Notes under the pieces: generated by a model
Told to the model about the DNA's origin: nothing
Databases searched by the model: none
Seen by the model: the letters and a program-made list of their open reading frames with translations, nothing else
Source of the DNA: Planctomicrobium sp.
GTDB taxonomy: Bacteria > Planctomycetota > Planctomycetia > Planctomycetales > Planctomycetaceae
Direction: 5' to 3'
Assembly (NCBI GenBank): GCA_029259835.1
Contig: JAJDEL010000205.1
Location: 1 to 7,686 of the forward strand
Length of the DNA stretch: 7,686 nucleotides
Part shown: piece by piece, positions 6,312-7,686 of the stretch
Layout of the letters: each line of letters starts with the position of its first letter
Position numbering within the stretch: position 1 is the first letter of the stretch
Program-made: the position numbers and the translations under genes

Positions 6312-7686
6312 AGCCGATGATCGGCAACAGTTCTGATGATCCTGGTTGAATATGGCGAGTGAGTATGTCGCCCATTAAGGTGGTTTGGGTGACGTCGTAG
6401 ATCGAGATTTCAGCGAGGCTTCCAGCGAGGCGTGGGTTCCCGTCGAAGACGACGATCCGGTCGCATTTCGTTCTGCCGACGAGTTGCTGCTTTTGCGAAA
6501 TCACTGGCGGCGGCGGCGATGCAGAACTCTCAATCTGTACGAGGTCATCCTCTTCTGGGTGGCTCTGTGGATAGCCGACCGGTTCTGAACCTCCATGCCA
6601 ACCAGGCAGTTCCGCTTGCTCTAAGGTTGCGGCTTCTTCTTTCTTGAGATTGATTTTGATCGCATGCTTGCTTGGCCCTTCAACAAGAACTTCGACAGTT
6701 CGACCGACGAATTCGGCGTTACCTTCTCCACTGATTTCATTCTGTAAATTGAGCAGTTCATTGTTGCGACGCTTTTTAACTTCTTCCGGCACGTCATCCT
6801 CGTAGATGTCGAACGCTTTTGTGCGAGGGCGCGGACTGTACTTGAAGATAAAGCTGTTTTTGAAACGAAATTCCCGGACGGCATCGAGGCACTTCTCGAA
6901 ATCGGCATCGGTCTCGCGGCAGAAACCAACAATGAAGTCGCTAGAGACGGCACAGTCTGGCACAATCTCGTGGATACGCCCCATCATCTCCCGATAATCA
7001 TCAACCGTGTATCCGCGCTTCATCAATTTGAGTTGCTCGTCGCTTCCATGCTGGAGAGGGACGTGTAAATAGCGCGCAACTTTCGGGAAGTCCCGCACTG
7101 CCTCAAGAAGATCAGTCGTCATATCTTTCGGATAGTTCGTGACGAATTTAATCCGCTCGATTCCAGATGTGTCATGAACCGTGGCGATCAGATCACTCAA
7201 GCGGCTGACCTTGCCATTCTCAGTATGTTTGTACGAGTTGACAGTCTGCCCCAGAAAAGTAATTTCCTTAACTCCTTGATCCGCAAGAGTTCGTACTTCC
7301 GACGCGATTTCACTCGGTGCCCGCGACTGCTCTGGTCCGCGGGTGTTTGGAACAACGCAATATGTGCAAAATTTGTCACAGCCGATCATAATCCGCACGA
7401 ACGCTTGCCACGGACTTGGTCGCATTGCCGGGTCGCGGAGCGGGTCATAACTTTCAAAACTTCCGGCGACTTGATCCCGAGAACCTCCTTTCCGGTCAAG
7501 GGAAACGGCAAGCCGCTTTTTGCGAGTCTTGCGGACTTCATCAACCAACACCGGAATTTCAGCAAGTTGTCCTGTTCCTACAACTAGATCAACGTGCGGC
7601 GCTTTATCAAAAACGGTCTGCTGATCCTGCTGTGCCATGCAGCCAATGACGCCAATCACCAAATTCGGACGCTGCCGCTTGCCGTA
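6310..7686 (-). CDS. miaB: tRNA-2-methylthio-N6-dimethylallyladenosine synthase (5' end cut by window)
   Basis: MiaB is a radical SAM methylthiotransferase that adds a methylthio group at C2 of i6A37 in tRNAs reading UNN codons. The frame is open to the right edge; 459 residues are visible and the first part of the MTTase domain is missing. In visible numbering (first codon TAC at 7686), the third MTTase cysteine is Cys16 in GCMAQQ. VDLVVGTGQ follows, then the radical SAM motif C103-x3-C107-x2-C110 in IMIGCDKFCTYCVVPNTRG. Then come EITFLGQTVNSY (141-152), the HVPLQHGSD segment (208-216), MKRGYT (222-227), SSDFIVGF (248-255) and FKYSPRPRTKA (281-291). VVPNTRGPEQSR and GQTVNSY favour MiaB over RimO or MtaB. 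The C-terminal TRAM domain begins EFVGRTVEVLVEGPSK and resumes at LVGRTKCDRIVVFDG, with an insert of about 58 residues between. Two usually conserved motifs are altered (QHGSD, GFCRET). Confidence 0.95.
   Translation of the reverse strand, partial: YGKRQRPNLVIGVIGCMAQQDQQTVFDKAPHVDLVVGTGQLAEIPVLVDEVRKTRKKRLAVSLDRKGGSRDQVAGSFESYDPLRDPAMRPSPWQAFVRIMIGCDKFCTYCVVPNTRGPEQSRAPSEIASEVRTLADQGVKEITFLGQTVNSYKHTENGKVSRLSDLIATVHDTSGIERIKFVTNYPKDMTTDLLEAVRDFPKVARYLHVPLQHGSDEQLKLMKRGYTVDDYREMMGRIHEIVPDCAVSSDFIVGFCRETDADFEKCLDAVREFRFKNSFIFKYSPRPRTKAFDIYEDDVPEEVKKRRNNELLNLQNEISGEGNAEFVGRTVEVLVEGPSKHAIKINLKKEEAATLEQAELPGWHGGSEPVGYPQSHPEEDDLVQIESSASPPPPVISQKQQLVGRTKCDRIVVFDGNPRLAGSLAEISIYDVTQTTLMGDILTRHIQPGSSELLPIIG

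Noticed and set aside
7660..7662. TTG codon as the start of miaB
   Set aside because: The frame stays open to the window edge with family-like residues (GKRQRPNLVIGVIGCMAQ), and the first part of the MTTase domain must lie outside the window.
1..7686. Mobile element, prophage, CRISPR array, or an undescribed defence or biosynthetic system
   Set aside because: All five genes are recognisable core enzymes, coding density is high, the gaps are short, and no transposase, integrase, attachment-site or spacer-repeat pattern is visible.

Overview
The window is ordinary chromosomal housekeeping sequence from a Gram-negative-type bacterium. The best guess is a member of the Planctomycetota with roughly balanced base composition; this is inferred, not proven. 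Three things support it: RpoC carries a large trigger-loop insertion, menaquinone is made by the futalosine route (MqnC), and slow-drifting core genes sit in an unusual order, with rpoC not followed by rpsL/rpsG/fusA. There is no phage, transposon, CRISPR, rRNA or tRNA signal.

Layout, left to right. (1) Positions 2-2161, plus strand: the C-terminal part of rpoC, cut by the window edge. It runs from just before the bridge helix through the zinc site, trigger loop, SI3-like insert and catalytic C-terminal segments to a Pro/Gly-rich tail. (2) Positions 2162-2316: intergenic, with a perfect 13-bp hairpin that probably ends the rpo transcript. (3) Positions 2317-3471, plus: mqnC, a radical SAM enzyme of menaquinone synthesis. 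After 38 bases comes (4) metF, positions 3510-4379, plus: methylenetetrahydrofolate reductase. (5) A 45-base convergent gap. (6) Positions 4425-6098, minus: nadE, glutamine-dependent NAD+ synthase. (7) Positions 6099-6309: a 211-base gap with repeated palindromic TTCTAGAA sites, the most operator-like sequence in the window. (8) Positions 6310-7686, minus: the C-terminal part of miaB, a tRNA methylthiotransferase, cut by the right edge and carrying an unusual insert of about 58 residues in its TRAM domain.

The plus-strand pair mqnC-metF and the minus-strand pair miaB-nadE converge at about 4400. The genes belong to different pathways (transcription, quinone, one-carbon, NAD, tRNA modification). 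A loose biochemical link exists: MetF supplies the methyl group for methionine and hence S-adenosylmethionine, which both MqnC and MiaB consume. Nothing in the sequence shows that they are regulated together. I found no convincing undescribed system. The items worth a second look are the palindromes upstream of nadE and lineage-type insertions or motif changes in MiaB, MqnC and RpoC.
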